The translations under genes were made by a program, and so were the position numbers. The notes below the pieces were generated by a model, which was not told where the DNA came from, made no database searches, and was given only the letters and a program-made list of their open reading frames with translations. This document shows positions 8,551 through 16,982 of a DNA stretch of 64,000 nt, piece after piece; position 1 is the stretch's first letter; each line of letters opens with the position of its first letter. The stretch comes from Methylocella sp. (lineage in GTDB: Bacteria > Pseudomonadota > Alphaproteobacteria > Rhizobiales > Beijerinckiaceae): contig JBBCGG010000001.1 in the NCBI GenBank assembly GCA_037200525.1, forward strand, positions 1,592,501-1,656,500, written 5' to 3'.

Positions 8551-9417
8551 TTAGTGCATTGTCGGCCCTGGCGCTATTGCTGGCGTGGCGGGCGAAGCTG
8601 GTCCGGATTGCGAAGCCGGCCATTGCAGGGTCTCCGGGGCTGGCGGCTTGTAGCCCAGCGATGAGTGCGGGCGCACGGTGTTGTAGTGGCGTCGCCATCG
8701 CTCAATGACGACCTTCGCCTCCTTGAGAGTGTAGAAGATTTCACCATTCAAAAGCTCGTCGCGCAGCTTCGAGTTGAAGCTCTCGCAATAGCCGTTCTCC
8801 CAGGGACTGCCCGGCATGATGTAGGCGGTCTTCGCGCCGACGGCGGCAATCCAGTCACGCAACGCCTTGGCGATGAACTCCGGGCCGTTGTCGGAACGAA
8901 TGTGGATCGGAACCCCTCGCAAGATGAAGAGGTCCGAGAGAACGTCGATGACGTCCGCTGCCTTCAGCTGCCGGTTAATCCTGATCGCGATGCATTCGCG
9001 GGTAAATTCGTCGATGATATTCAGCATGCGATATTTCCTGCCATCATGAGTGCGGTCCTCGACGAAGTCATAGGACCAGACGTGGTTGGGGCATTGCGGG
9101 CGCAGCCGGACGCACGAGCCGTCATTGAGCCAGAGACGCCCGCGCTTGGGTTGTCTGGCCGGAACTTTCAGCCCCTCGCGTCGCCAGATCCGCTCGACCC
9201 GTTTGACGTTGACCTTCCAGCCTCGCTCCCACAACATCGCCGTGATGCGGCGGTAGCCATAGCGGCCGTACTGGATGGCGAGCGCCGTGATGTCGGCGAT
9301 CAATGCCGCTTCGTCATCGGGCTTGGTCGGAACCTTGCGCTGCGTGGAGCGATGCTGACCGAGAACCCGGCAAGCGAACCGCTCGGAAACGCCATGTTCG
9401 GCGATCACATGCTCCAC
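8551..9417 (-). CDS. IS3-family transposase OrfB
   Basis: A 288-residue rve/DDE integrase-type transposase. The HTH_21 region (YGYRRITAMLWERGWKVNVKRVERIWRREGL) precedes the catalytic core: Asp in VWSYDFVEDRTHDGR, Asp in IHIRSDNGPEF and Glu in SPWENGYCESFNSKLRDE. The tail has the family's YNTVRPHSSLGYKPP. This sequence type matches the IS407 group. It is normally made as an OrfAB fusion by -1 frameshifting from orfA. Confidence 0.92.
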   Translation of the reverse strand: MEHVIAEHGVSERFACRVLGQHRSTQRKVPTKPDDEAALIADITALAIQYGRYGYRRITAMLWERGWKVNVKRVERIWRREGLKVPARQPKRGRLWLNDGSCVRLRPQCPNHVWSYDFVEDRTHDGRKYRMLNIIDEFTRECIAIRINRQLKAADVIDVLSDLFILRGVPIHIRSDNGPEFIAKALRDWIAAVGAKTAYIMPGSPWENGYCESFNSKLRDELLNGEIFYTLKEAKVVIERWRRHYNTVRPHSSLGYKPPAPETLQWPASQSGPASPATPAIAPGPTMH

Positions 9418-9440
9418 GCAGGCGCGACGACGCGCGGAGC

Positions 9441-9719
9441 TCAGAAGTTTCCCGAGGCAGCCTCTTTCAGGATCAGCTTCTCAAGCGTCAAATCGGACAC
9501 CGCTCGACGGAGCCGCGTATTCTCCGCCTCCAGCTCCTTCAGCCGCTTCACCTGATCGCCCTTCAGGCCGCCGTATTCCGACCGCCATCGATAGTATGTA
9601 ACTTCCGTCACCCCTATCGAGCGGATCGCCTCCGCGACCGGTCGCCCTTGCGCGCTAAGCACTTCGACTTGCCGTAGCTTCGCGACGATCTCTTCCGCCT
9701 TGTGTCTTTTCCTCGGCAT
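9441..9719 (-). CDS. IS3-family transposase OrfA
   Basis: A 92-residue HTH_8-type protein beginning MPRKRHKAEEIVAKLRQVEVL, with the helix-turn-helix at about residues 20-45 (GRPVAEAIRSIGVTEVTYYRWRSEYGG) and a leucine-zipper-like tail (LKELEAENTRLRRAVSDLTLEKLIL). It binds the IS ends and joins OrfB by frameshift. Confidence 0.9.
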   Translation of the reverse strand: MPRKRHKAEEIVAKLRQVEVLSAQGRPVAEAIRSIGVTEVTYYRWRSEYGGLKGDQVKRLKELEAENTRLRRAVSDLTLEKLILKEAASGNF

Positions 9720-10247
9720 TGCGCAGTCCTCCATCAGGCTCATAAGCCCATACTTCACGGAGGATCACTTTTCAGGGGGCAGACCAGGCCCCGTCCACTT
9801 CATTGGAGGTGGCGTTGCGCTCAACGCCGAGAACTTCCCACCAAGGGCGCTTGCCGCCGGGCGCGGGCAGGGCGATAAACCCCTTCATGGTCGCGCGGAC
9901 CACGGCCAGGGTTCCATGTCGCAGTTCCGTCCGCCGCGCTTCAATCACGTGATGGATCGCCTGAAGGTTCGCCGCCGGCGTCGAGTAGCGATCGACCGGA
10001 ATGCAGATCTGTGTGTTTTCCCAAGTGAACCAAACAGCTACGCCGGGGTCGTCCGGCTTCTCGCGGCCCAGCGACACGTTCGAGGAAAGAATGATGTTCG
10101 CGACTGGCTTGCCGCTGCTTTTGCCGAAAGCCGTGAGACTCGTCTCGACGTTCTCCAAGGCGCCAGCGAGCGTCGTCTTAAACTGGCCAGTCTCGCGCCT
10201 TATCGTGCGCGGGAATCCATCGGGCCACGAAAGCGGGAATGCGGTGG

Positions 10248-10682
10248 TCACGACGCGCTCTCCTTTGCCGCGAGATGGCGGGAGACGGTTTTCTTGCCAA
10301 ACCTGCCCGCAATATCTCTGATTCCATCTCGGCGGCCGACATGGGCGAATTTTCCGTCTCGGGCGGCTCTCGACATATTTTCGGTACCGGTAACTGCATC
10401 AAGATTGGTGATGCGGTTCACCGCCTTTCCCGCAACTCCATGGTCAACTTGATGTCCTTCAGGTAGTGGCCCATGAACAGACACCCAGACGATGCGATGC
10501 ACCATAAAGTGCATTTGCTTTCCACCGACACTGACGCATGCGCGAAGATATCCCTTCTTCGTCAAGCATCCGATCGGTTTATCTGGATTGTTGGATTTAG
10601 GCGCGTATACATGCCCGGCTTCCGCATCCACACGCAGGCGTCCGCATTCGATCAGAGCAATGATCGCGAGATCACCGTGCAT
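10248..10682 (-). CDS. HNH endonuclease family protein
   Basis: A 144-residue protein with a beta-rich N-terminal half (GCLTKKGYLRACVSVGGKQMHFMVHRIVW) and an HNH_3-like core (HGPLPEGHQVDHGVAGKAVNRITNLDAVTGTENMSRA), with His in the VDH position and Asn in RITNLDAV. Such free-standing phage nucleases act as homing enzymes or nick DNA. It overlaps the J-domain gene start by 4 bases and the DUF5131 stop by 11. Confidence 0.78.
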   Translation of the reverse strand: MHGDLAIIALIECGRLRVDAEAGHVYAPKSNNPDKPIGCLTKKGYLRACVSVGGKQMHFMVHRIVWVSVHGPLPEGHQVDHGVAGKAVNRITNLDAVTGTENMSRAARDGKFAHVGRRDGIRDIAGRFGKKTVSRHLAAKESAS

Positions 10683-11592
10683 TCGGCATCTCCCTGATCA
10701 TGAGGTACTCTGGAATCGGGGCCTTCTTCGCCATCTGCTTCATGAAGAAGGCCACACCAGCGGCCTTGCATTGATCTCGAAGGCTTTCGGCCCAAGCTTC
10801 TTGCATTGGCCGCGCTCCGGGGCCGCTCTCGCCGCCGCAGATGACCCAATCGAGCCCGCAGCTGCGGAAGCCGATCCCAGCTTTTTTTGAGAGGGCGTTA
10901 AATGTGAATCCGGTTGTCTCTCGGATCTTGAACAGATCGATCGGTCCTAACAACGGCTCGGCCGACACAAAGCGCACGGCGGAGGGCGTTGCCAGCAAAT
11001 CAGGAATGCGCGCGTCGGCGGTTTCCTGATTCTCGGCAGACACGCCAAGCCAAATATGCGCGAACATCACTTCAAACTTGGCAGCGATCGGATCAAAGAT
11101 CTGGTGACCGAACTGCGGATGCGTCCAAAGCAGCCATCGACCTGAAGCTTTAAGTTCCGCAAAATATGAGCGCATTCGCGCGCTGCGTTTCGTCAACACC
11201 TGAAACGTATGCTGCGGACAAAGCGCCATCACGGCGAACATGGGGTCTATCCATTCGTCCGTCACAAAGTCAGCGAACAGATCGGTCATTGAGCAGACGA
11301 AAATCATTCGGGACCGCCTCCAGCGCGTCGGCGCGAGCAGCATCTTCTCGTCGAGGAAAAGGCTAACATCGCGTCGTGTATCGCCGAATGTGTTTCCGTG
11401 CAGGCGCCCGGGCTTAAATTCAAAGCCTGTCCCAAGCCGAATATTCATCCTCTCCGCATAGCAATTCCGGCAACCTTCGCTGACGTGCTCGCAATGCCAG
11501 CCGAAACGCGGGCCTTCGTGCGTCGCCGCCATCGCGCGGATAGGTGACCAGCTCGCATCGGTCCATTCTATCTTGCTATGCTCGCCCATCAC
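10672..11592 (-). CDS. DUF5131 (phage Gp37/Gp68 family) protein
   Basis: A 306-residue protein of the Gp37/Gp68 family. It begins with SKIEWTDASWSPI, then a Cys cluster (WHCEHVSEGCRNCYAERM), RMIFVCSMTDLFADFV, the LTKRSARM segment and VSAEPLLGPID...VICGGESGPGARPM near the end. The family looks like a divergent radical-SAM-type TIM barrel and is common in phages and integrated elements; its reaction is not established. GTG 11592 overlaps the upstream stop, with ATG 11589 as alternative. Confidence 0.88.
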   Translation of the reverse strand: MMGEHSKIEWTDASWSPIRAMAATHEGPRFGWHCEHVSEGCRNCYAERMNIRLGTGFEFKPGRLHGNTFGDTRRDVSLFLDEKMLLAPTRWRRSRMIFVCSMTDLFADFVTDEWIDPMFAVMALCPQHTFQVLTKRSARMRSYFAELKASGRWLLWTHPQFGHQIFDPIAAKFEVMFAHIWLGVSAENQETADARIPDLLATPSAVRFVSAEPLLGPIDLFKIRETTGFTFNALSKKAGIGFRSCGLDWVICGGESGPGARPMQEAWAESLRDQCKAAGVAFFMKQMAKKAPIPEYLMIREMPNAR

Positions 11593-11933
11593 ATGTTCCC
11601 CGCGATCTGCTCCGTCATCTCTCTGCGGAGGCGCCCTGCAATCATCATGGCGTAATAGTCGGTCTCGCCGGATGAACAGAGCGAGAAAGCAAATGCCGTT
11701 TGGTCGCCTTCAATGGACCGCAGATTCCAGTCGTCGCTCATCTCTTGCAGCAACCATCCGGGCTTGCGCGCGGGGAACAGCACGTCCTTGATCCGGTCTT
11801 CCGGTCGCACTGGCGCCGGATAGGCCTGCGAAATGGAGTCGAAAATCACCCCATCATAGCGCAGCGCTAGCGAGCCCTTTTCGACGTAGGCGTGAATTTG
11901 ATCGAGGGATAGTTTGGCGAAGATCATCATCAT
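11589..11933 (-). CDS. Hypothetical phage early protein
   Basis: A 114-residue protein of unknown function. It starts at the ATG forming an ATGA overlap with the preceding gene. Alternating beta-type segments (LALRYDGVIFDSI, TAFAFSLCSSGETDYYAMMIAG) give no known domain. It belongs to the early operon. Confidence 0.6.
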   Translation of the reverse strand: MMMIFAKLSLDQIHAYVEKGSLALRYDGVIFDSISQAYPAPVRPEDRIKDVLFPARKPGWLLQEMSDDWNLRSIEGDQTAFAFSLCSSGETDYYAMMIAGRLRREMTEQIAGNM

Positions 11934-12370
11934 ACCCAAAATTGGAGCCCGGTAGATTTCTCAAAGGCGACACGGCTGATATCGATTTTGTTTTTCGAGA
12001 ACAGGTCTTTGACCGCACGATCATAATCGCGCTCTCGCTGGATCAGTATTTTCGCAGCAAGCGAGAACGATCGATTGGAGGCCAGATCGGCATCGAGGGC
12101 GTTTGGAACTCTGTGCCGTTGCCGCATATTCTCTTTGACCCAATCAGGCACGCCGTGGACTAGAAGCCATTTGGCTAGGCCTTCTCCTGTTTGGTGAGAA
12201 TTCGGTACCGGCATGCCGACGGTGCTATTGTTGGAGAGTCCGATCATCGGGGTGTAACCCCCCAATGCCGTGGCGTTCAGCCCAGCCATGCGCGCCGCGT
12301 CAGCGGCCAATGGAGAGATGGCCGCCGGCGCGGCACCGAGGAATTTCAGGAAAGATCTGCGCAGCATCAT
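11930..12370 (-). CDS. Phage protein with Tat-like leader
   Basis: A 146-residue protein with an N-terminal twin-arginine-type leader (MMLRRSFLKFLGAAPAAISPLAADAA): an RRSFLKF motif, a hydrophobic stretch and an Ala-rich cleavage region. The mature part is unrecognised and has a charged helical C-terminus. Export by the Tat system is inferred from the motif only and is unexpected in an early phage operon. The ATG overlaps the upstream stop by 4 bases. Confidence 0.6.
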   Translation of the reverse strand: MMLRRSFLKFLGAAPAAISPLAADAARMAGLNATALGGYTPMIGLSNNSTVGMPVPNSHQTGEGLAKWLLVHGVPDWVKENMRQRHRVPNALDADLASNRSFSLAAKILIQRERDYDRAVKDLFSKNKIDISRVAFEKSTGLQFWV

Positions 12371-12759
12371 CTCGTTTCCTCTACATAAAGCGGCCTCGGC
12401 GGCAGTGAGGTGCGATCAAATCGACGCTCTTTCGGCTCGGCTCGGCGCGATGGGATCTTGGCGCGGGTCTCGTCTTTGATTCCGAGATGCGCATCCTTCT
12501 GGCGTTTGGCTTTGACGATCGCCGGCATGTCATGCATCGCGGTCTTGACCTCTGCACATTCGAAATGGGCCGGGCCGCGGTTCGATAGGTCATTCGTGCC
12601 GCCGAGACCCAGCGCGCGAACGTGCTCGTCGATCCAAACCTTTCGCGGGTCGATCGGTAATTTGCAGATTATGCAAATCCCGCCATGAGTTTCCCACATG
12701 GTCCGGCGCTGGGTTTTCGTCAGCGGCTTGCGCTTTGTGGTGGCGACATCCTGCATCAT
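12367..12759 (-). CDS. HNH endonuclease-like protein
   Basis: A 130-residue basic protein. A CxxC pair (GGICIICKLPI) is followed by WIDEHVRALGLGGTNDLSNRGPAHFECAEVKTAMHD, with the His/Asn pattern and spacing of a zinc-stabilised HNH nuclease. The C-terminus is Arg/Lys/Pro-rich. The start at 12759 is fixed by the ATGA overlap with the next upstream gene. It may assist phage recombination or packaging. Confidence 0.75.
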   Translation of the reverse strand: MMQDVATTKRKPLTKTQRRTMWETHGGICIICKLPIDPRKVWIDEHVRALGLGGTNDLSNRGPAHFECAEVKTAMHDMPAIVKAKRQKDAHLGIKDETRAKIPSRRAEPKERRFDRTSLPPRPLYVEETR

Positions 12760-13280
12760 GCCGCTCGCCCGGCGTTCTCTTCGAGCTCCTTGCGCGTCAC
12801 GCCGATCAAGGATTGCGCATAATCGAGCACCGCGTTTTTGGACTCGTTGAACGCTTTCTTGCCCATCGCGCGCTCGCTCTGGCTTTGGGCGGTCCAGATC
12901 GTCACGACGCACCGATCCACTAGGATCAGGGCGTATTCGTCATTGCTCGGGCGTACGAACATCTGCAGTTCGCGCGCCTCGGCGCCGGTCCGGGCGACAA
13001 ATTGGCGAGAATCTGCGTATCCGCATTTGATCAGGGCGTACTTGCGCAAATGCTCGGGTGTGGGAAATTGCTCAGCACGGTTCTCTGGCAAATTCCGCCA
13101 GACTTCCTTGAGGGAGGCGAAATAATGGCCGCGCGACGCCTGCGAGACATTCTCGACCACGGCGAGCTTATAGGTTTCGCCGATCACAAGTTCCTTATCG
13201 GCATCTAGCCGACCCCTCGCGCTGAATGGCGTTAGCGCGTCACCGTCCCAGCGCCAATTAATCGTTAAGAGTGCGCTCAT
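12756..13280 (-). CDS. Phage protein of the recombination block
   Basis: A 174-residue protein lying directly after the YqaJ nuclease with a 4-base overlap. It has a beta-rich N-terminus (LLTINWRWDGDALTPFSARG), then EQFPTPEHLRKYALIKCGYADSRQFVARTG and a helical C-terminus. I cannot assign a family. Its constant position with YqaJ and Erf suggests a recombination or DNA-binding accessory role. Confidence 0.6.
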   Translation of the reverse strand: MSALLTINWRWDGDALTPFSARGRLDADKELVIGETYKLAVVENVSQASRGHYFASLKEVWRNLPENRAEQFPTPEHLRKYALIKCGYADSRQFVARTGAEARELQMFVRPSNDEYALILVDRCVVTIWTAQSQSERAMGKKAFNESKNAVLDYAQSLIGVTRKELEENAGRAA

Positions 13281-13918
13281 GCCGCCGCCCTCTCCCCATA
13301 GAGATCGGTGAGTGCCAGAACCTTGTCATTGAGCTCGATCAGGAAAGCGGCGACTTCCGCCTCAAGGCTGGCGATCAGCCTCTCGTCGCGGGTAACGCGC
13401 GAGGTAAAAAGGCGCATGGCCTCTGGTAGGCGAGGATCGAAAGAGACGAAGTCGCACCAGGCGCGACCGGTGCAGGCCAATTGCCATTGGATCTGCGTGA
13501 CGTAGCGGCTGGGCACGTTTTGCCCCAATAGGGTCTCAATATGTGTCGAGGTATTAGGCGCTTTGATTTCGATGAGACCGTCGGCTCCGACCAGTCCATC
13601 GGGGCTGGCGCCGGAACATTCGATTCTCGGATGCAAAACAAAGCCGACTTCCGAAACCCATGTCTCGGTCGCCATTTCATAAGCGGCGCGCGCCTCTGGC
13701 TCTTTTTCCGTGCCCCATGCCATAGCCGCATTGGTGTATTTCTCTGCGGGTTCTCCGGTCAGGCGTTCGGCGATCAATTCGCCCATGTAATTGGCGCGGC
13801 TGGCGCCCCAACCGGATTTAGTCTTGGCGATGACATCGGCGACGCGGCTGGCGGTCACGCGCCCGCATCTTGCGGCGTGCCACTCCGCTGATCCCTGGGC
13901 GCACTCGATGACGTTCAT
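13277..13918 (-). CDS. YqaJ-type viral exonuclease
   Basis: A 213-residue lambda-exonuclease-like (YqaJ) nuclease. Motifs are GSAEWHAARCGRVTASRVADV at the start, WGTEKEPEARAAYE, the catalytic CSGASPDGLVG followed by LIEIKAPNT (the Asp...Glu-x-Lys centre), and YVTQIQWQLACTGRAWCDFVSFDP. It digests one strand at double-strand ends so that the annealing protein encoded just upstream (Erf) can act. Confidence 0.9.
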   Translation of the reverse strand: MNVIECAQGSAEWHAARCGRVTASRVADVIAKTKSGWGASRANYMGELIAERLTGEPAEKYTNAAMAWGTEKEPEARAAYEMATETWVSEVGFVLHPRIECSGASPDGLVGADGLIEIKAPNTSTHIETLLGQNVPSRYVTQIQWQLACTGRAWCDFVSFDPRLPEAMRLFTSRVTRDERLIASLEAEVAAFLIELNDKVLALTDLYGERAAA

Positions 13919-14748
13919 CGGCTCAACTCCTTGCCACGTCGGGAATAAGCTCCGAAAAGCTGCTGATAGCCGGGACGGGGCCCCTGGAGCGTGTTGACTA
14001 GGTCAAGCGCAATGCGTTGCTCTTTCTGCTCGGACCACCAATCGCTCAGCTCTTTGGCTGTCTGGGAGGCAGCGATCTTTTCGGCGGCAAGATCGAGATA
14101 GGCGCGCACGGAGTCTGGCAACTCGGGTTCAGCGTGGCCACCGGCGCGCCCGTCATCGTCCTCGCTGCGGGTGCTGCTCAGATTCAAAAGCGCCATGGCG
14201 ACGTAGCGCTTGCCGTAGCTGGTGGATGACCCCACGGCTTGAACCGCGTTCTTGCTGCCGGTGCTATCGTGCGGCAGCGTCATCGTGGTCTCTTCCTGAT
14301 GGCCTCCCGCGTGACTCAAAATGCCGGTGACGGTGATCTTGCCGTCGCTGGCGAGGCCCGTGCGGAAAGAAATGGCAAACCCGTGCTTGCCGAGAACCGG
14401 GCGGATTGCCTGATTGATGTCGTCCCAGCGCGCATAAGGCGTTTCTTGCTGGATCTCGCCAGGCTTATCCTTTTTGTGGATCGTGATTTTGCCACGCTCC
14501 TGGATAACCGGGAGGTCAGGCTGCATGGCCGAGAGAGCGGCGGAATAGGCGGTTTTCGCCCGCGCGGACTCGACGCGCTCATACATCGACATAAGCCGTT
14601 CCATCTTATCGACGTTGACGGCGGGATCGCGCGCGGCCTTGCTGATTACGGCGAGAAGGGAATCTCCATCCGACACGGGCGCGGAAACCACGGCGCCGCG
14701 CCGATCGTCGATCGCGGCGATTTGCCGTCCGGCTGATTGCTCGTTCAT
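13915..14748 (-). CDS. erf: ERF-family single-strand annealing protein
   Basis: A 277-residue phage recombinase. The Erf core spans about residues 25-190: ERVESARAKTAYSAALSAMQ, then VIQERGKITI, YARWDDINQAIRPVLGKHGFAISFRTG, and TGSKNAVQAVGSSTSYGKRYVAMALLNL. The family anneals complementary strands and circularises phage DNA. The ATG at 14748 has ATGA coupling to the gene upstream. It pairs with YqaJ as an exonuclease/annealase module. Confidence 0.9.
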   Translation of the reverse strand: MNEQSAGRQIAAIDDRRGAVVSAPVSDGDSLLAVISKAARDPAVNVDKMERLMSMYERVESARAKTAYSAALSAMQPDLPVIQERGKITIHKKDKPGEIQQETPYARWDDINQAIRPVLGKHGFAISFRTGLASDGKITVTGILSHAGGHQEETTMTLPHDSTGSKNAVQAVGSSTSYGKRYVAMALLNLSSTRSEDDDGRAGGHAEPELPDSVRAYLDLAAEKIAASQTAKELSDWWSEQKEQRIALDLVNTLQGPRPGYQQLFGAYSRRGKELSR

Positions 14749-14996
14749 GACATCACCTTCGACCAAAGAGACGCCGCGATGCAGACGATCGCGATGGCGC
14801 ACATCAGGCGCCTTACCCAACGCAACTGCGCCCGCACTTCGCGCGCGGCTGGGGATTCCACTTCTCGAACTTCGTCGAGCCCGGAACTAAAAAGCTCGAA
14901 CTCTTCGGGGGTGAAGCGGGCGCGCTCGTGGTGGCTAAGCTCGCGATTAAAATAATTCGGATCATGGTTGCCTCCGACGGCTGATAGGGCTTTCAT
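14745..14996 (-). CDS. Small membrane-anchored phage protein
   Basis: An 83-residue protein with a charged N-terminal region and one C-terminal membrane segment (LMCAIAIVCIAASLW). Unknown function. It is ATGA-linked to both neighbours in the early operon. Confidence 0.6.
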   Translation of the reverse strand: MKALSAVGGNHDPNYFNRELSHHERARFTPEEFELFSSGLDEVREVESPAAREVRAQLRWVRRLMCAIAIVCIAASLWSKVMS

Positions 14997-15301
14997 TCTG
15001 CCGCCTCGGCAACGGGTGGCTGCTCGGCGGTTGATTTCACGGATTCCCGCTTCTGATATTCGGCGTACCAGAGCGCTTGGCGCTTCTCTTCGATGGCGGC
15101 AGCGAGATGAATGATCGCTTCGCCGATTTCCTTGCCGGACTCGCTATCACTGAAGGCCCGCGCCAGATCTGATCCGGATCTATGGGTCAGTCGATCGATA
15201 GCGACGTTCTGATCGTGGACCTTTGCCTCTTCTGCGGTGCGGAACAGGCGCGTTTCATCGAGTTTGCTGGCATAGGCATATGTCGAGCTGTAGGAAATCA
15301 T
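14993..15301 (-). CDS. Hypothetical phage early protein
   Basis: A 102-residue soluble protein with helical segments (SESGKEIGEAIIHLAAAIEEKRQALWYAEYQKRE). No family recognised. ATG 15301 is followed downstream by a 4-base overlap with the next gene. Confidence 0.58.
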   Translation of the reverse strand: MISYSSTYAYASKLDETRLFRTAEEAKVHDQNVAIDRLTHRSGSDLARAFSDSESGKEIGEAIIHLAAAIEEKRQALWYAEYQKRESVKSTAEQPPVAEAAE

Positions 15302-15350
15302 GACGGTATCCTCGGATTAGGAGTGCCGCACTCGGCGGCAATGAAACGGG

Positions 15351-15626
15351 TCAGAAATCGTAAGGGTCGTAATCGTCGTCGGGAGGAGGGTTCTCTTGGA
15401 TGTACGTCGACATCCGCTGTTCCTCGGCGTCGGTCAGCGTGATGTCCTGACTGGGCTCTGCGGTGGTCCACGCCTTGACAATCTCGACCTCGCCGCCCTC
15501 CGCCGGGCAGCAACTTTCCGGCGGCCCGTAGGTCTGCGCGGGGAGGTAGTCGCTGATCGAATACTCGACCGTGATTTCGGTCTCGCCATCGTCGCGCTCG
15601 AACGTTTGGAAGAATGTGCGGGTCAT
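15351..15626 (-). CDS. Small acidic phage protein
   Basis: A 91-residue protein beginning MTRTFFQTFERDDGETEITVEYSI, with a CC pair (PESCCPAEGGEVEI) and a very acidic tail (PPPDDDYDPYDF). The acidic, beta-rich start resembles small phage proteins that bind or mimic nucleic acids, but this is speculation. ATG 15626 overlaps the upstream stop by 4 bases. Confidence 0.58.
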   Translation of the reverse strand: MTRTFFQTFERDDGETEITVEYSISDYLPAQTYGPPESCCPAEGGEVEIVKAWTTAEPSQDITLTDAEEQRMSTYIQENPPPDDDYDPYDF

Positions 15627-15862
15627 GACAGCCACCCGATCAAGAGACACACGCCAGCGACGAGCAGCATCGAGATGAGAAACTCGTCGATGAAATAGAG
15701 GCTGGCCAGCATTTCCGGTGCGCGATCAAGATCGCGGTGCTGGCCGTGATCAGACCACTTCGCGGCATATTCGGCGTGGGAGAAATAGCCCGCGTCCGCG
15801 TTGGCAAGATCGAAGGCGCGCTCGCGCTTCAGATCCATGGGGGTTCGGCTGATCTGGGTCAC
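15623..15862 (-). CDS. Small phage protein with C-terminal membrane segment
   Basis: A 79-residue protein. GTG at 15862 was chosen because it forms a GTGA overlap with the upstream gene and has GGAGGG 7 bases before it. The mature chain has a soluble region and one C-terminal hydrophobic helix (FLISMLLVAGVCLLIGWL). Function unknown. Confidence 0.6.
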   Translation of the reverse strand: MTQISRTPMDLKRERAFDLANADAGYFSHAEYAAKWSDHGQHRDLDRAPEMLASLYFIDEFLISMLLVAGVCLLIGWLS

Positions 15863-16230
15863 GCCCGTTCCCTCCGAGACCAATTTTCGGGGGATTTGGA
15901 ATGCGCCAGCATCGCGTATGCGTGCTCGATCGGCGCGCGATCTAGGTTGAGGAGAAATCGTGCGCAGAGATCCCGCGCCTCCTGCGGTAGCTCGTCATAA
16001 TCGTAGGTCTTGGCGAGTTCCGCCGCGACATCTTCGGTCACATCCCGCGCCGTGCCGGCGGTGAGGTTGATCTCGTAGATCGCGAGCAGATCGGGATATT
16101 GCTCCTCGGCGATATCTTCGAGCATCGTTGCGCGGGCGAGGGGGAATTCAGTTTCAAACGCGCCGGCGGCGGGATGCCCCACACGGCCGTCAGTGAAAGT
16201 CACAATGTGGTGGATGAGATCGGCGCTCAT
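15859..16230 (-). CDS. Hypothetical phage early protein
   Basis: A 123-residue soluble acidic protein ([23 protein letters not shown]...). It has helical segments but no recognised domain. It is the second gene of the early operon, linked by 4-base overlaps on both sides. Confidence 0.6.
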   Translation of the reverse strand: MSADLIHHIVTFTDGRVGHPAAGAFETEFPLARATMLEDIAEEQYPDLLAIYEINLTAGTARDVTEDVAAELAKTYDYDELPQEARDLCARFLLNLDRAPIEHAYAMLAHSKSPENWSRRERA

Positions 16231-16808
16231 GATTGCACCGCACTTTCCGCGACGACCGTAGAATTCAGGCCGACGAGGTCCATGAACTCAACGATCATGC
16301 CTTCGGTGATTTTGGCGATTTGGCTATTCTCCGGGGTGTCGCCCTTATTGATGCCAAGGAACCAGCGCTCGACAGGCCTCGAGCTATCGGCCAGTCCGAG
16401 AGTGTCGTAATAAACCTGCCGGACGTTCGCGATCGTGCCGACCAGGCAAGCGCATTCGCCTTCGTAGGTCGATCCGTTGACGCGACCCTCGCGCAGAGCG
16501 GTCAGGAGCGCCGGAACCTCGGGGATAGCGCGCAGAAGAATATCGTACAGATCCGCCCGCACGGAGCGCAGGTTCGCGCCGATCAGGCTCGCGCCGCGCA
16601 GGTTCACGCCGTCCAGGCTCGCGCCGTCCAGGTTCGCGCCGCGCAGGCTCGCGCCGTCCAGGTTCGCGCCGTCCAGGTTCGCGCGGTTAGAGACGCCCCA
16701 TTTTACCGCCAGCCCGACCTTAATTGAGATCAGCGCATCATCTGCGCATTCGATCTCGGCCGTGAACTGAACGTCTCCGCTCCACCTGTTTCTGATTTCG
16801 AATTGCAT
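16227..16808 (-). CDS. Pentapeptide-repeat phage protein
   Basis: A 193-residue protein, first gene of the early operon. Residues about 42-82 are tandem A(N/S)LxG pentapeptides ([20 protein letters not shown]), a right-handed quadrilateral beta-helix of roughly eight or nine repeats. The C-terminal half ([32 protein letters not shown]) is not repeat-like. Long pentapeptide proteins can mimic DNA and protect gyrase, but this helix is short. The matching DNA (16560-16690) is made of near-identical 15-nt units. GGAG precedes the ATG. Confidence 0.82.
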   Translation of the reverse strand: MQFEIRNRWSGDVQFTAEIECADDALISIKVGLAVKWGVSNRANLDGANLDGASLRGANLDGASLDGVNLRGASLIGANLRSVRADLYDILLRAIPEVPALLTALREGRVNGSTYEGECACLVGTIANVRQVYYDTLGLADSSRPVERWFLGINKGDTPENSQIAKITEGMIVEFMDLVGLNSTVVAESAVQS

Positions 16809-16840
16809 GTCGGCGCTCCATCGGGTTGATGGAGGTAATG

Positions 16841-16852
16841 TGCATTAATGCA
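16841..16852. promoter_or_regulatory. Operator A (perfect 12-bp palindrome)
   Basis: TGCATTAATGCA lies 33 bases before the first gene of the leftward early operon. It matches the sites in the repressor/Cro switch region (21622-21699), so the prophage repressor probably binds here. Confidence 0.7.
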
Positions 16853-16874
16853 TCTTAGCAGTCAACCATAAAAG

Positions 16875-16886
16875 TGCAGAAATGCA
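16875..16886. promoter_or_regulatory. Operator B
   Basis: TGCAGAAATGCA, one mismatch from symmetry, is 34 bases (centre to centre) from operator A. A further GCATGCAT is at 16924-16931. Together they would cover the divergent promoters of the early operon and the small plus-strand gene at 16983. Confidence 0.62.
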
Positions 16887-16982
16887 TTATTTTCTTGCGC
16901 CTGCTCGCTGCCCTGCTATTCTAGCATGCATCTAACGGTCCATTTGCCGAAGGCGGCGTTATGAAAATCGAGGGGTCGATGG

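Larger units (their letters stand above)
8517..9786 (-). mobile_element. IS3-family (IS407-group-like) insertion sequence
   Basis: A 1270-bp element. The outer ends are tggcctgccccc (from 8517) and its near-complement at 9775-9786, and inner repeat bases include gtgatcc / ggatcac on both sides. It carries orfA and orfB on the minus strand and sits in the phage J-domain gene with a clean 4-bp duplication. Both transposase frames look intact, so insertion is probably recent. Confidence 0.9.
8513..9790. repeat. GGCC target-site duplication around IS3-family element
   Basis: GGCC lies at 8513-8516 and 9787-9790, immediately outside the TGG...CCA ends of the element. A 4-bp duplication is usual for the IS407 group. 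Confidence 0.82.
8414..10251 (-). pseudogene. J-domain protein gene split by IS3-family element
   Basis: The 5' part (10251 down to 9787) and 3' part (8516 down to 8414) encode one protein interrupted by the IS at 8517-9786. Taking out the IS and one copy of the GGCC duplication rejoins them in frame as ...PWWEVLGVERNATSNEVDGA + YRRLAQKLHPDRGG..., an ordinary C-terminal J domain with its HPD tripeptide, in a protein of about 187 residues. J domains stimulate Hsp70 (DnaK); phage copies may recruit the host chaperone. As it stands the product stops inside the IS after VDGAWSAP. Confidence 0.88.

Noticed and set aside
16560-16690. Regular short repeats that could be mistaken for a CRISPR array
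   Set aside because: They are contiguous 15-nt units encoding pentapeptides, with no spacers of constant length.
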